From contig JANQII010000314.1 in NCBI GenBank assembly GCA_028282195.1, positions 1 to 37,075 of the forward strand: a stretch of DNA of 37,075 bases, in the 5' to 3' direction. Below the pieces are notes generated by a model. That model saw only the letters and a program-made list of their open reading frames with translations. It ran no database searches and was not told the DNA's origin. The DNA comes from Prolixibacteraceae bacterium. Lineage in GTDB: Bacteria; Bacteroidota; Bacteroidia; Bacteroidales; Prolixibacteraceae. This document shows positions 18,620 to 26,990 of this stretch, in pieces. A program made the position numbers and the translations under genes. Positions within the stretch are counted from its first letter, which is position 1. Every line of letters begins with the position of its first letter.

Positions 18620-20623
18620 ATGAAAAATATAAGATATTTTCTAATTATAATTCTGGCGGTATTTCTTTTCTCTTGTGAAGAAGACTTTGATACACCGCCT
18701 GTCAAGTCAATCGTTGAAGGAACTGCTCCTACCTGGGTCAATCAACCTTCATCTGATATAGACACGGTTCTTTTCAAAAAGAATGAAAATGAAGTACTTC
18801 TTTCTTTAAGCTGGAATGCTCCTGTATATGCTGACAATGTTGGGGTCAGGTATGTTTTACAAATCGACGCAGCAGGTAGCAACTTTTCAAACCCAATTGA
18901 ATTTGACCGGATTAAGGAAACTGAAATGACGATTACCATCGGTCAGTTAAATACGGCTCTGACTGGACGATATGCCCCTGTTGAAGAAGTGGAAGTGGAA
19001 GTTCGAATAAAAGCAGTAAGTAATGAAGATTTAGCTGACCTGTTTACAACTCCATTTTCAATGAAAGTAACTCCATACCTGGATGTTCCTGTTCCTTCAA
19101 ACTTGTTTATGATGGGAACTGCAACTCCTGTTGGTTTTAACAGCACAGATGCACTTGCCAGCTTAAAAGATGGTGATATATTCTATAAATATTTGAAGTT
19201 GGAAGCTGACGGGCTATTCCGCTTTACTGATAAGCAAGAAGATGGTGGCTTTAGCTATAACTTCGGAAAATTTGCAACAGTTTCATCAAATATTTCCGCA
19301 GCAGCAGATACTGACGGTAACTTCAAGTTTACTGGTGAAACTGGCTGGTATGAAGTAAAAGCTGACTTTACAAACAGTGAGTTAACCATTGCTCCGTACA
19401 TGTTTGGATCAACCACTTACACTGCAGATCCTGCTGAAGTATTCCTTGTTGGTGATTACAATGCAACAGTTCCTGCATGGAGTCCGGATAATTCTCCTGC
19501 CTTAACAAAACAATCTGATGGCGTTTATAGCATTGAGATAGAAATTAAGGACGGGGCTATGTTGAAATTTGTTGGTCAACCAAGTTGGGGTGATCTTGAC
19601 TGGGGTAATCTTGGAGCCGATGGTTCTGATGGAGACCTTGGACCAAAAGGAAAAAATGGGAACATTACCTTTGATGGTGGCGATAAAGGCTACATTGTAA
19701 CCCTTGACTTAAACAAAGGTACCTATGAAATCAAGGAAGCAAAATCATATCTATACATTGTAGGAGAAGCTACTTCTGTTGGTTGGGATATTGATAATGC
19801 CCTTGAATTGAATATTATTGGTCCAGGGTTATGGACTGGTACATTCGAGTTAAAAGCAGGAAAACCATTTAAATTCTTCCCTGTTCTTGGAAGCTGGGAT
19901 AACGGTTTGGGTGCTGATGCATTTGACAATTTAGTGGGTTGCTCTGATCCGGGAGATGGTAATATCATGAATGATGGGGCTGTTGATGGAAGTTATTTGG
20001 TAATTGTTGATACCAATAGCAAAACAGTAACTGTTACTGAGAACCTGAAAATACTTGGTGGCTCCGTTGCAGCTGACTGGAATCCAGCAAATGCAGTTCC
20101 AATGCAAATGGTAGAGAATGGTGTCTTTGATACCTATCAATACATTACTGTTGATGGTGGCGGGTTTAAGTTTGTACCATTGAATTCATGGGAAGGTGAT
20201 TTAGGAGCCAGTAAAACAACTCCGGGAATGCTTAACCAGGCTGAAGAAGATAACCTGACAGTTGATGCGGATGGCTTCTACCGTGTACGTGTAAATACGA
20301 ATGATTTAACTTACACCGTCGTTGAAACCAGTTGGGGAATAATTGGTTCAGCAACTCCAGGAGGTTGGGGAGAAGATACCGATATGACTTTGGTCTCTGC
20401 TTCAAAAGGTGAATACAAATGGACTGTAGATATTACCTTGACCGACGGGGAGATTAAGTTCCGTGCAAACGATGATTGGGGTATCAATTTTGGAGACAAA
20501 ACTTCTGATGGATTTTTAGATACTGAAAATGATAATAACATTTCGGTAACTGCAGGCAACTATCGAATCGAAATTAATTTAAATTCTGCAACTGGATTTA
20601 GTTATACGATTACTGCAAACTAA
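18620..20623 (+). CDS. SusF-like multi-module starch-binding lipoprotein
   Basis: A 667-residue surface lipoprotein with lipobox LFSC (C19) followed by the acidic EEDFD tag. An N-terminal SusE/F-type domain (about 40-150) is followed by five similar beta-sandwich modules. These begin near residues 162 (LFMMGTATPVGF), 274 (VFLVGDYNA), 375 (YLYIVGEATSVGW), 476 (LKILGGSVAADW) and 572 (WGIIGSATPGGW). Several end in a TxTVTE- or YTV-like strand, and most have W/F-rich faces suited to starch binding. Bacteroides SusF has three such modules, so this one is extended. It is non-catalytic, presumably tethering starch at the surface beside SusCD. It is the last gene of the operon and is followed by an intrinsic terminator. 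Confidence 0.87.
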   Translation: MKNIRYFLIIILAVFLFSCEEDFDTPPVKSIVEGTAPTWVNQPSSDIDTVLFKKNENEVLLSLSWNAPVYADNVGVRYVLQIDAAGSNFSNPIEFDRIKETEMTITIGQLNTALTGRYAPVEEVEVEVRIKAVSNEDLADLFTTPFSMKVTPYLDVPVPSNLFMMGTATPVGFNSTDALASLKDGDIFYKYLKLEADGLFRFTDKQEDGGFSYNFGKFATVSSNISAAADTDGNFKFTGETGWYEVKADFTNSELTIAPYMFGSTTYTADPAEVFLVGDYNATVPAWSPDNSPALTKQSDGVYSIEIEIKDGAMLKFVGQPSWGDLDWGNLGADGSDGDLGPKGKNGNITFDGGDKGYIVTLDLNKGTYEIKEAKSYLYIVGEATSVGWDIDNALELNIIGPGLWTGTFELKAGKPFKFFPVLGSWDNGLGADAFDNLVGCSDPGDGNIMNDGAVDGSYLVIVDTNSKTVTVTENLKILGGSVAADWNPANAVPMQMVENGVFDTYQYITVDGGGFKFVPLNSWEGDLGASKTTPGMLNQAEEDNLTVDADGFYRVRVNTNDLTYTVVETSWGIIGSATPGGWGEDTDMTLVSASKGEYKWTVDITLTDGEIKFRANDDWGINFGDKTSDGFLDTENDNNISVTAGNYRIEINLNSATGFSYTITAN

Positions 20624-20640
20624 TCATATAAATTTTTAGA

Positions 20641-20672
20641 AAGGGGTTGTCCACCTTTGGGCAACCCTTTTT
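20641..20672 (+). terminator. Terminator of the susCDEF-like operon
   Basis: GGGTTG (20644-20649) / CAACCC (20662-20667) with a 12-base loop, flanked by A's before and five T's after, 18 bases beyond the SusF-like stop. It separates the operon from the T9SS amylase gene. Confidence 0.75.
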
Positions 20673-20782
20673 AACCCGGATTGATTATGCATTAGAGGTT
20701 TGTAATGAGCGTTGAAAACAATAAAACAAAAACTTGCTGAAATGAAGCATACCACCGCTATGTAAAGTTGAAGAAAGTCAGT

Positions 20783-20792
20783 AAAACGTTTT
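20783..20792. promoter_or_regulatory. Possible weak LacI operator before the T9SS amylase
   Basis: AAAACGTTTT, a 10-bp palindrome containing AAACGTTT, the central 8 bp of both strong operators, but lacking the outer GC pairs. It lies 68 bases before the amylase ATG. I found no exact -7 element in this 237-base gap; TAGTTTCG (20802-20809) is one mismatch away. Confidence 0.3.
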
Positions 20793-20860
20793 GTTTTGAA
20801 GTAGTTTCGGTGCGTAATAAAATTTATAATGCATATCGCGGGTTTAATAAGACTTAAGCC

Positions 20861-23632
20861 ATGTTAAACAAGATTCTTTTATCTATATTTTCAATCATAA
20901 TTTCTCTTTCTGCCTTTACTCAGGTAACTACTGAACCAGCTATTGCTGTTGAAACCCAATCAGCAAAAATTATTTTTGATGCAACAAAAGGGACTGGAGG
21001 TTTGGTAGATTACACCGGAGATGTTTATGCACATACCGGAGTAATTACTGATAAAAGTAGTTCTGGTTCCGACTGGAAATATGTGATTGCCGATTGGGGA
21101 CAAAATACCGAAAAGGCAAAAATGACCCGTACTTCTGATAATATCTATGAGCTTGAAATTACCCCGGATATTCGTACATTTTATGGAGTACCCGAAGGGG
21201 AAGAAATTCAGCAAATGGCTTTTGTTTTCAGAAATGGAGACGGCTCTAAAGAAGGAAAAGCAGAAGGCAACAAGGATATTTTTGTCAATGTTGTTGGAGA
21301 AGGTCTGGCGATAAGTTTTATTAATCCTCAGAAAGAATTAATTATTGCTGAAAAAAATGAGGCTGTTTCAATTGATGCCTCAACTACTATTTCTGCAGAT
21401 ATTGACCTGATTTTAAATTCTGAAATACTAAAACAAGAAACCGGAACAAGCATTAGTTATTCTTTTAATAATGAAAATGCAGGTGAATACTGGGTATTTG
21501 CACAGGCAACAGTTGATCAGGAAATCGTAAAAGATTCTGTTCTGATAATTGTTAGAGAAGAAACGGTTATCGAAAGCTTACCTGCTGAAACAAAAAAAGG
21601 GATCAACTACATTTCAAATAATTCTGCAACTCTTGCTTTATTCGCTCCTGAAAAAGAATATGTATTTGTGATTGGTGATTTTAACGACTGGCTTCCCTCG
21701 AATGACTTTCAAATGAAAAAAGATGGTGACACTTTCTGGCTAAGCCTGGAAAATCTTGAAGCAGGAAAACCATATGTATTTCAGTATTTAATTGAAGGTA
21801 GCTTAAAAATTGCCGATCCTTACACTGAGCAAGTAGCTGATCCCTGGAACGATCAGCATATTACAAACACAACATATCCAAACCTGCTTGAGTATCCGGC
21901 TGAAAAGACAGAAGGGATTGCATCTGTTTTACAAGCAGGTCAAACGGAATATCAATGGGAAGTAACTGACTTTCAAATCCCTGACAAAAGTAAGCTGATA
22001 ATCTATGAAATGCTTATCCGCGATTTTACTGATGAGCATAGCTACGCTTCAATTATTGACCGGTTAGACTATCTGGAAGATCTTAATATTAATGTGCTCG
22101 AATTAATGCCTGTTAATGAGTTTGAAGGAAATCTAAGCTGGGGATACAACCCTTCTTTTTATTTTGCCCCTGATAAATATTACGGTCCCAAAAATGAATT
22201 AAAAAGGTTGATTGATGAATGCCATAAACGTGGAACTGCGGTAGTAATCGATATGGTATTGAATCATAGCTATGGGCAAAGTCCGTTGGCTCAAATGTAC
22301 TGGAACAATTCAAATAACCGCCCTTCCTCAAATAATCCATGGTACAATGAGCAAAGTAATTTCCAAAACCCGGATGCACAATGGGGATACGATTTTAACC
22401 ATGAAAGTGAGTTTACAAAAGAATTGGTTGACAGTGTCAACAGTTTCTGGATGAATGAATACCAGGTTGATGGTTTTCGGTTTGATTTTACCAAAGGTTT
22501 TTCCAATACATCGTATGGCCCTTCAAGCTGGGGAAGCCCGTATGATGCAGCTCGAATTGCAAACCTAAAACGAATGGCTGATGAAATCTGGAAACGCAAA
22601 GAAAACGCCTTAGTCATTTTTGAACACCTTTCTGATAATGCTGAGGAAAAAGAACTTTCGGACCATGGCATTTTGCTTTGGGGAAATATGAACCATAACT
22701 ACGGTGAAGCAGCAATGGCTTATACTGAAAATAAGAAGTCTGACTTAAGTTGGGGTGTTTATAAAGAACGAAACTGGGATCAACCCAACCTGGTAACCTA
22801 CATGGAGAGCCACGATGAGGAAAGGCTGACTTATAAACTTCAGCAATTCGGAAACTCAAGTGGTACTTACAATACCAGAGATTTGCCAACTGCTCTTGAT
22901 CGAATGGAATTGAATTCTGTTTTCTTCATTCCATTACCGGGCCCGAAAATGATTTGGCAAATGGGTGAATTGGGTTATGACATTTCTATCGATTACAACG
23001 ATCGATTGGGGGAAAAACCTATTAAATGGGACTATTTGGATAGTAAAGACAGAACCGATTTATTTCAGGTAATGTCCAAATTGAATTATCTGAAACAAAC
23101 CTACAGTGAGTTTCAGTCCGGTGATATTAGCTACCACCTGGAAAATGAAACCAAATGGTATCGTTTAAGTGATGGTGAGAATCATGTCGTTGCAGTAGGT
23201 AATTTTTCAACTACCGAAAAGCAAATAACAGTTTCTTTTCCAAAAACAGGAGATTGGTACAACTATTTTGAAGGTAGTACACTTACTGTAAATACTACCG
23301 AAACACAGCTCACTTTAGCTCCTGGCGAATACATGTTACTTTCTACACGCCAATTTGATCAACCCAAAATTGTAACCAACTTATTTGAGCATGAAGAACA
23401 ATCCGATATAAAAGTTTATCCAAACCCTGCATCAGGATTTATTTGGGTTGAAAGTGAAGATCAAATTCAAAAAATATCAATTTATTCACCTCTGGGAAAC
23501 CTTGTTAAACAGGAATACTTTACAAAATCATATTCAAGAAAAATAAGTCTAAGTGGTCTGAAACCATCATTTTACGTGCTTTCTGTGCAAACATCAGAAA
23601 AAATCTATTCAATTAGTTTAATAAAAAAATAG
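20861..23632 (+). CDS. Secreted GH13 alpha-amylase with CBM48-like domain and T9SS sorting tail
   Basis: A 923-residue extracellular or surface starch-degrading enzyme. A signal peptide (about 1-20, ending AFTQ) precedes an N-terminal module (about 25-150, IIFDATKGTGGLVDYTG) of a type found at the front of Bacteroidota amylases. A further beta domain and a CBM48/glycogen-debranching-like domain (about 255-325, VFVIGDFNDWLPS) follow. The GH13 barrel has region I DMVLNH (D464-H469), II DGFRFD (nucleophile D542), III FEH (acid/base E588) and IV ESHDEE (H651, D652). Residues about 848-923 are a type A T9SS sorting domain (KVYPNPA ... LSGLKPSFYVLSV), so it leaves the cell through the type 9 system rather than as a SusG-like lipoprotein. 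It has its own transcription unit after a terminator. Confidence 0.92.
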   Translation: MLNKILLSIFSIIISLSAFTQVTTEPAIAVETQSAKIIFDATKGTGGLVDYTGDVYAHTGVITDKSSSGSDWKYVIADWGQNTEKAKMTRTSDNIYELEITPDIRTFYGVPEGEEIQQMAFVFRNGDGSKEGKAEGNKDIFVNVVGEGLAISFINPQKELIIAEKNEAVSIDASTTISADIDLILNSEILKQETGTSISYSFNNENAGEYWVFAQATVDQEIVKDSVLIIVREETVIESLPAETKKGINYISNNSATLALFAPEKEYVFVIGDFNDWLPSNDFQMKKDGDTFWLSLENLEAGKPYVFQYLIEGSLKIADPYTEQVADPWNDQHITNTTYPNLLEYPAEKTEGIASVLQAGQTEYQWEVTDFQIPDKSKLIIYEMLIRDFTDEHSYASIIDRLDYLEDLNINVLELMPVNEFEGNLSWGYNPSFYFAPDKYYGPKNELKRLIDECHKRGTAVVIDMVLNHSYGQSPLAQMYWNNSNNRPSSNNPWYNEQSNFQNPDAQWGYDFNHESEFTKELVDSVNSFWMNEYQVDGFRFDFTKGFSNTSYGPSSWGSPYDAARIANLKRMADEIWKRKENALVIFEHLSDNAEEKELSDHGILLWGNMNHNYGEAAMAYTENKKSDLSWGVYKERNWDQPNLVTYMESHDEERLTYKLQQFGNSSGTYNTRDLPTALDRMELNSVFFIPLPGPKMIWQMGELGYDISIDYNDRLGEKPIKWDYLDSKDRTDLFQVMSKLNYLKQTYSEFQSGDISYHLENETKWYRLSDGENHVVAVGNFSTTEKQITVSFPKTGDWYNYFEGSTLTVNTTETQLTLAPGEYMLLSTRQFDQPKIVTNLFEHEEQSDIKVYPNPASGFIWVESEDQIQKISIYSPLGNLVKQEYFTKSYSRKISLSGLKPSFYVLSVQTSEKIYSISLIKK

Positions 23633-23784
23633 GGTATTTTAATACTTAAGGGTATTATTGGTACATAAGATCAAAAAATGTGTTGAAAACTCGCATTACC
23701 AGAGCTTTTTTATATAACATATTGACAATGATCTTAAGTGCATAAGTTCTATTTTTTTGAGTGGAAAACAAAATTTGATGGATT

Positions 23785-25041
23785 ATGAAAAGGATGTTAC
23801 TTGCATTAGTATCCCTTTTGATTGCTTGTGGATTGTTTGCTGTTCAACCAGTCAGAAAACCTTTCGTTGAAATGAGTGTCAATGGGGAAAAATTTCAAGA
23901 TGGTGGTATTCTTGAAGTTGACAAAGGAGATTTGGTAAAAATTACCATTTCGTTTGAAGGAGGCCGCAGAGACTATGTAAAATTCCCTGATAGCTATGCC
24001 GATATACCGCGGGAAGCCCGTATTATTTCCCGAAATGAGAACCTTTTGGTTTACCAGGTTCAAAACGAAAAACATGAATGGAAGTTACTTGATCAGGAAC
24101 TCGTTGTAGAAACAGATGATAAAATCAAAATCCGGAATCAAAAAACCCAGGCTAATGAACACCAAATCTGGATGAATGTTCCAACAAGAAGAGTCGATGA
24201 ACCTTATTTAAAATTTTCACTAAAATCAAGTTGGCAATATACTGAAGGCACATTAATAATGCAGGATGAAGATAAAGCAGATGCAATACTTCACTTAAAA
24301 ATTAAAGGAAAAACCGACGAATGGTTTGTATCTCAAAATATAAAAGTTTCGGGCAATGAAGATACCCGGTTAGAAGAAAAGTTCAGTAAAATCCAAAATT
24401 GTTACGATAACATTCAAGAGAAAATAATTAGCAAGGATTTTAATTCTGCACAAGCAGAAATCCGAAACTTAAAATCTTCAGTTCAACAAACTGATCTTCT
24501 TCTAAAACAAATTAAAAATGAAGATCAAACGTTTTTTGCAGATGTTGTATTTGTGGGATTACCAAGTGACAAACCGATTGAAGATATCAGTAAACTTCGT
24601 GAACTATCCAATTACTGGACAGAGTTAGGCCCAATGCTGGATTTGCATCGCGATAATTTTTACAAATTACCAAGTGTACCAACAAATAATGATAAAGAAG
24701 AAGTTTTAGTTATCGCAAAAGCTTTTGATAACTGGTATCATTCGCTACCTAAAAACGGAATCGATCTTTTAAATACATACATCCCTGATGTTAATTGGGA
24801 TGAAAAAGCTTCTATCCATTATTATTTGTCGTTTAACCCGAAACATGGCAGGCTTAATAATGTAACTCGCGGACATGCAGATCTTAAAGATTTTCTTGAG
24901 CAACGATCATTGGATGTTCCGGTTGAAATTCAAAAGATAAACCATACGATAAGTCGTCTTCAGGCTGCAAGACTTTTTGATGGAATGTTACGTGGCTATA
25001 TTTCTTCCATCAATTTTTCAAGCTGGAAAGACACTCGCTAA
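23785..25041 (+). CDS. Exported protein of unknown function
   Basis: I do not recognise this 418-residue protein. The N-terminus (KRMLLALVSLLIACGLFA) is a signal sequence. LIAC would fit a lipobox with Cys15, but cleavage after LFA by signal peptidase I is equally plausible. Residues about 28-180 look beta-rich, possibly two immunoglobulin-like sheets (VNGEKFQDGG; KGDLVKITISFEGG). Residues about 193-245 are a predicted coiled coil (LEEKFSKIQNCYDNIQEKI), and the rest is mainly helical. It stands alone between the T9SS amylase and a pseudogene, same strand, with 152 bases upstream and no exact promoter match. Nothing ties it to starch metabolism beyond proximity. Confidence 0.7.
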   Translation: MKRMLLALVSLLIACGLFAVQPVRKPFVEMSVNGEKFQDGGILEVDKGDLVKITISFEGGRRDYVKFPDSYADIPREARIISRNENLLVYQVQNEKHEWKLLDQELVVETDDKIKIRNQKTQANEHQIWMNVPTRRVDEPYLKFSLKSSWQYTEGTLIMQDEDKADAILHLKIKGKTDEWFVSQNIKVSGNEDTRLEEKFSKIQNCYDNIQEKIISKDFNSAQAEIRNLKSSVQQTDLLLKQIKNEDQTFFADVVFVGLPSDKPIEDISKLRELSNYWTELGPMLDLHRDNFYKLPSVPTNNDKEEVLVIAKAFDNWYHSLPKNGIDLLNTYIPDVNWDEKASIHYYLSFNPKHGRLNNVTRGHADLKDFLEQRSLDVPVEIQKINHTISRLQAARLFDGMLRGYISSINFSSWKDTR

Positions 25042-25178
25042 CAATAATTAATAAATTAGAAATAGATTCGTTTTTTTTCATAAATTTTGTTTAAGTTTTA
25101 GTGTAAATAATTAAACATTTTTGTTTTCCCATTGTTTTAGGATATTGAAGCTATCGACAAAAGATTAGCCTCAACGCC

Positions 25179-25620
25179 ATGATAACGATAGAAAAGCATT
25201 CAGGAATTTACACATTGCAAGTAAAACAAGAACTCCCAATATCTTTAGAAGATGCCTGGGAGTTTTTTTCTATGCCCAATAACCTGTCGAAGATTACCCC
25301 AGACGATATGCAATTTGAAATTACGTCCAATGATTCCGCAAAAATATATCAGGGCCAGGTAATTTCTTATAGAATTAGTCCTTTCACGGGCTTAAACATG
25401 AATTGGGTAACAGAAATAACTTGCGTAATATGAAAATCGTTTTTTCGTTGATGAACAACGATTTGGTCCATATAAAATGTGGCATTATGAACAACATTTT
25501 GAAGAAACAAGCAACGGAACTTTAATCATAGATAAGCTTAGTTATAAACTTCCTTTCGGAATCATTGGCCACTGGGCTCATAAGCTGTTCTTACTTACCC
25601 CGGGATTAATCCCGGGGTAA
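25179..25620 (+). pseudogene. SRPBCC-family protein, frameshifted and 3'-truncated
   Basis: The first frame encodes 84 residues typical of the SRPBCC/START-like ligand-binding fold (LPISLEDAWEFFSMPNNLSKITPDDM). It ends at a TGA (25431-25433) inside GTAATATGAA. Removing one A there restores the reading, which continues YENRFFVDEQRFGPYKMWHY and on to GHWAHKLF, exactly as family members do. At that point the sequence enters a REP-like palindrome (25595-25620) whose last TAA is the stop, so roughly the last 20 residues expected for the family are gone. The gene therefore carries both a one-base insertion and an interrupted 3' end. A single-base sequencing error could explain the first but not the second. 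Confidence 0.8.
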
Positions 25621-25653
25621 AAAGCACCTTGTTATTCAAGGGCTTCAGCCCTT
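25595..25653. repeat. REP-like pair of palindromes
   Basis: A perfect 26-bp palindrome (25595-25620; half TTACCCCGGGATT) and a second hairpin AAGGGCT-TC-AGCCCTT (25638-25653), 17 bases apart. Both are GC-rich against AT-rich surroundings. The paired layout resembles REP/BIME elements mobilised by IS200-like RAYT transposases. It truncates the SRPBCC gene. Confidence 0.65.
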
Positions 25654-25809
25654 AATCTATATTTTTATCCGGTCAGTAATGATAAAAAAACAACTTTCCC
25701 GTATTTTCAATTTTAGGTACTACACCTTACATGAAATATTTCAAGTATCGCTTTAGTACAATTTTATAGCATAGCCATATTTTTCTTATCTTTTGATAAA
25801 AATTTGATT

Positions 25810-26142
25810 ATGGCTTACGATGAATTACTGGCTGACAGGGTACGTCAGCAATTAAAAGATAAAAATGCTTCGTTTGAGGAGCGTAAAATGTTTGGAGGTC
25901 TTTGTTTCCTGGTTGATGATAAAATGTGTGTAGGCGTTGTAAAGAACGACCTTATGACACGTGTTGATCCGGATATTTATGAGCAATTATTGGAAGAAAA
26001 AGGTGCACGTAAAATGGACTTTACCCACCGCCCGATGAAAGGATTTATTTTTGTTGAGCCAGAAGGAGTTGACCTTGATGATGATCTCGGGAAGTGGGTG
26101 CAGTACTGCCTTGACTTTAATCCAAAAGCTAAATCAAGTTAA
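25810..26142 (+). CDS. TfoX N-terminal domain protein
   Basis: A 110-residue cytoplasmic protein made of a single TfoX/Sxy N-terminal domain. It shows the typical pattern: an N-terminal helix (DELLADRVRQQL), KKMFGG-like ERKMFGGLCFLVDDKMCVGV, then RVDP, and MDFTHRPMKGFIFVEPEG near the end. In gamma-proteobacteria TfoX/Sxy drives competence genes; stand-alone N-domain proteins in Bacteroidota have no established role, so none is assigned. The ATG at 25810 is preferred to an in-frame TTG two codons earlier. It converges with the next gene, and the two share the bases TTAA (26139-26142) as overlapping stop codons. Confidence 0.85.
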   Translation: MAYDELLADRVRQQLKDKNASFEERKMFGGLCFLVDDKMCVGVVKNDLMTRVDPDIYEQLLEEKGARKMDFTHRPMKGFIFVEPEGVDLDDDLGKWVQYCLDFNPKAKSS

Positions 26143-26816
26143 GAGGTCAATGAAAGTATAGCTATTACAAGTGCTATAAATCCAAGCATTATTCCAATCA
26201 TCCACTTCATGGAATTAAACTGATGTGTAAATTTACCCATATCTTTACTTAATTCGCCAACATTTGAACTAAGTGATCTTAACGTATTTAACATTTCAGA
26301 TAATGCCATTCCCTCACTTTCTGTTATAAATTCAATTTCTTCTGCACCTATTCCCATTTTCTTTTGATAAGGTCCACAATATGGATTTGATGCAGGCTTT
26401 TCTAAACGATGAAATTCAACCGTTACAAAATCATCCTTATATGGTAATGAAATAGGCTTTGGTGTTAAGTTTGTTAACCCAATTATTAATCTCCCATTAA
26501 ATCCGGGGTCTATTTGTGCCCCAGTCGTAGCAATCAATCCTTTTCTTGCATACTTTGACCTTAACCCAAATCTTGCAGTAAATTGGACGCCAATTGATAA
26601 TTCTTCCAATATTTCAACGACAGCAAAATCTCCTGGCTCAATAATAATATATCCTCTATCTTCAATATTTACTTTCCGCTTTGAACTTGTTGTTGCACCA
26701 AATCTCCCAACTCTCATATCATAAGTAGCTGGCTGAGTTTGTGATTCCTCAAATGGTATTATAACCAAATCCTGCTCTTTAATAGCCTCTTTTATTTGTT
26801 CGTCTGTGAGGATCAT
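26139..26816 (-). CDS. Membrane-anchored dCTP-deaminase-like protein lacking the catalytic Glu
   Basis: A 225-residue protein of the dCTP deaminase/dUTPase fold fused to a coiled coil and one transmembrane helix. It keeps the deaminase-family motifs QPATYDMRVG (28-37), LRSKYARKGL (85-94) and QIDPGFNG (101-108). At the position of the general-base glutamate (E138 in the LEFYN motif of E. coli Dcd) it has glycine (G113 in IIGLTN), so classical deamination looks lost. Residues about 168-202 are helical or coiled coil and 204-222 a hydrophobic anchor. The core would face the cytoplasm as a C-tail-anchored protein. It may bind nucleotides as a sensor or scaffold; that is inference. There is no adjacent effector gene. 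A typical Dcd is about 190 residues and soluble. Confidence 0.75.
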   Translation of the reverse strand: MILTDEQIKEAIKEQDLVIIPFEESQTQPATYDMRVGRFGATTSSKRKVNIEDRGYIIIEPGDFAVVEILEELSIGVQFTARFGLRSKYARKGLIATTGAQIDPGFNGRLIIGLTNLTPKPISLPYKDDFVTVEFHRLEKPASNPYCGPYQKKMGIGAEEIEFITESEGMALSEMLNTLRSLSSNVGELSKDMGKFTHQFNSMKWMIGIMLGFIALVIAILSLTS

Positions 26817-26990
26817 ATTGGTATAATTCTATGGTTTTTAATGGTGTCTCTAAAATTACTAAAATTATCAATCCATTTTTAAATAACTTTATAAAAATGT
26901 AAACAACTTTATGAACATTTTTTGTGTGTGAAAAATATAATCCATTAGATACGAAATAAATACTTCCAGCCTTTAGCTTCCAACTTCCAG

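Noticed and set aside
25788-25796. Promoter TATCTTTTG before the TfoX-N gene
   Set aside because: One base too long for TAnnTTTG and only about 14 bases from the start codon, with no supporting -33 element.
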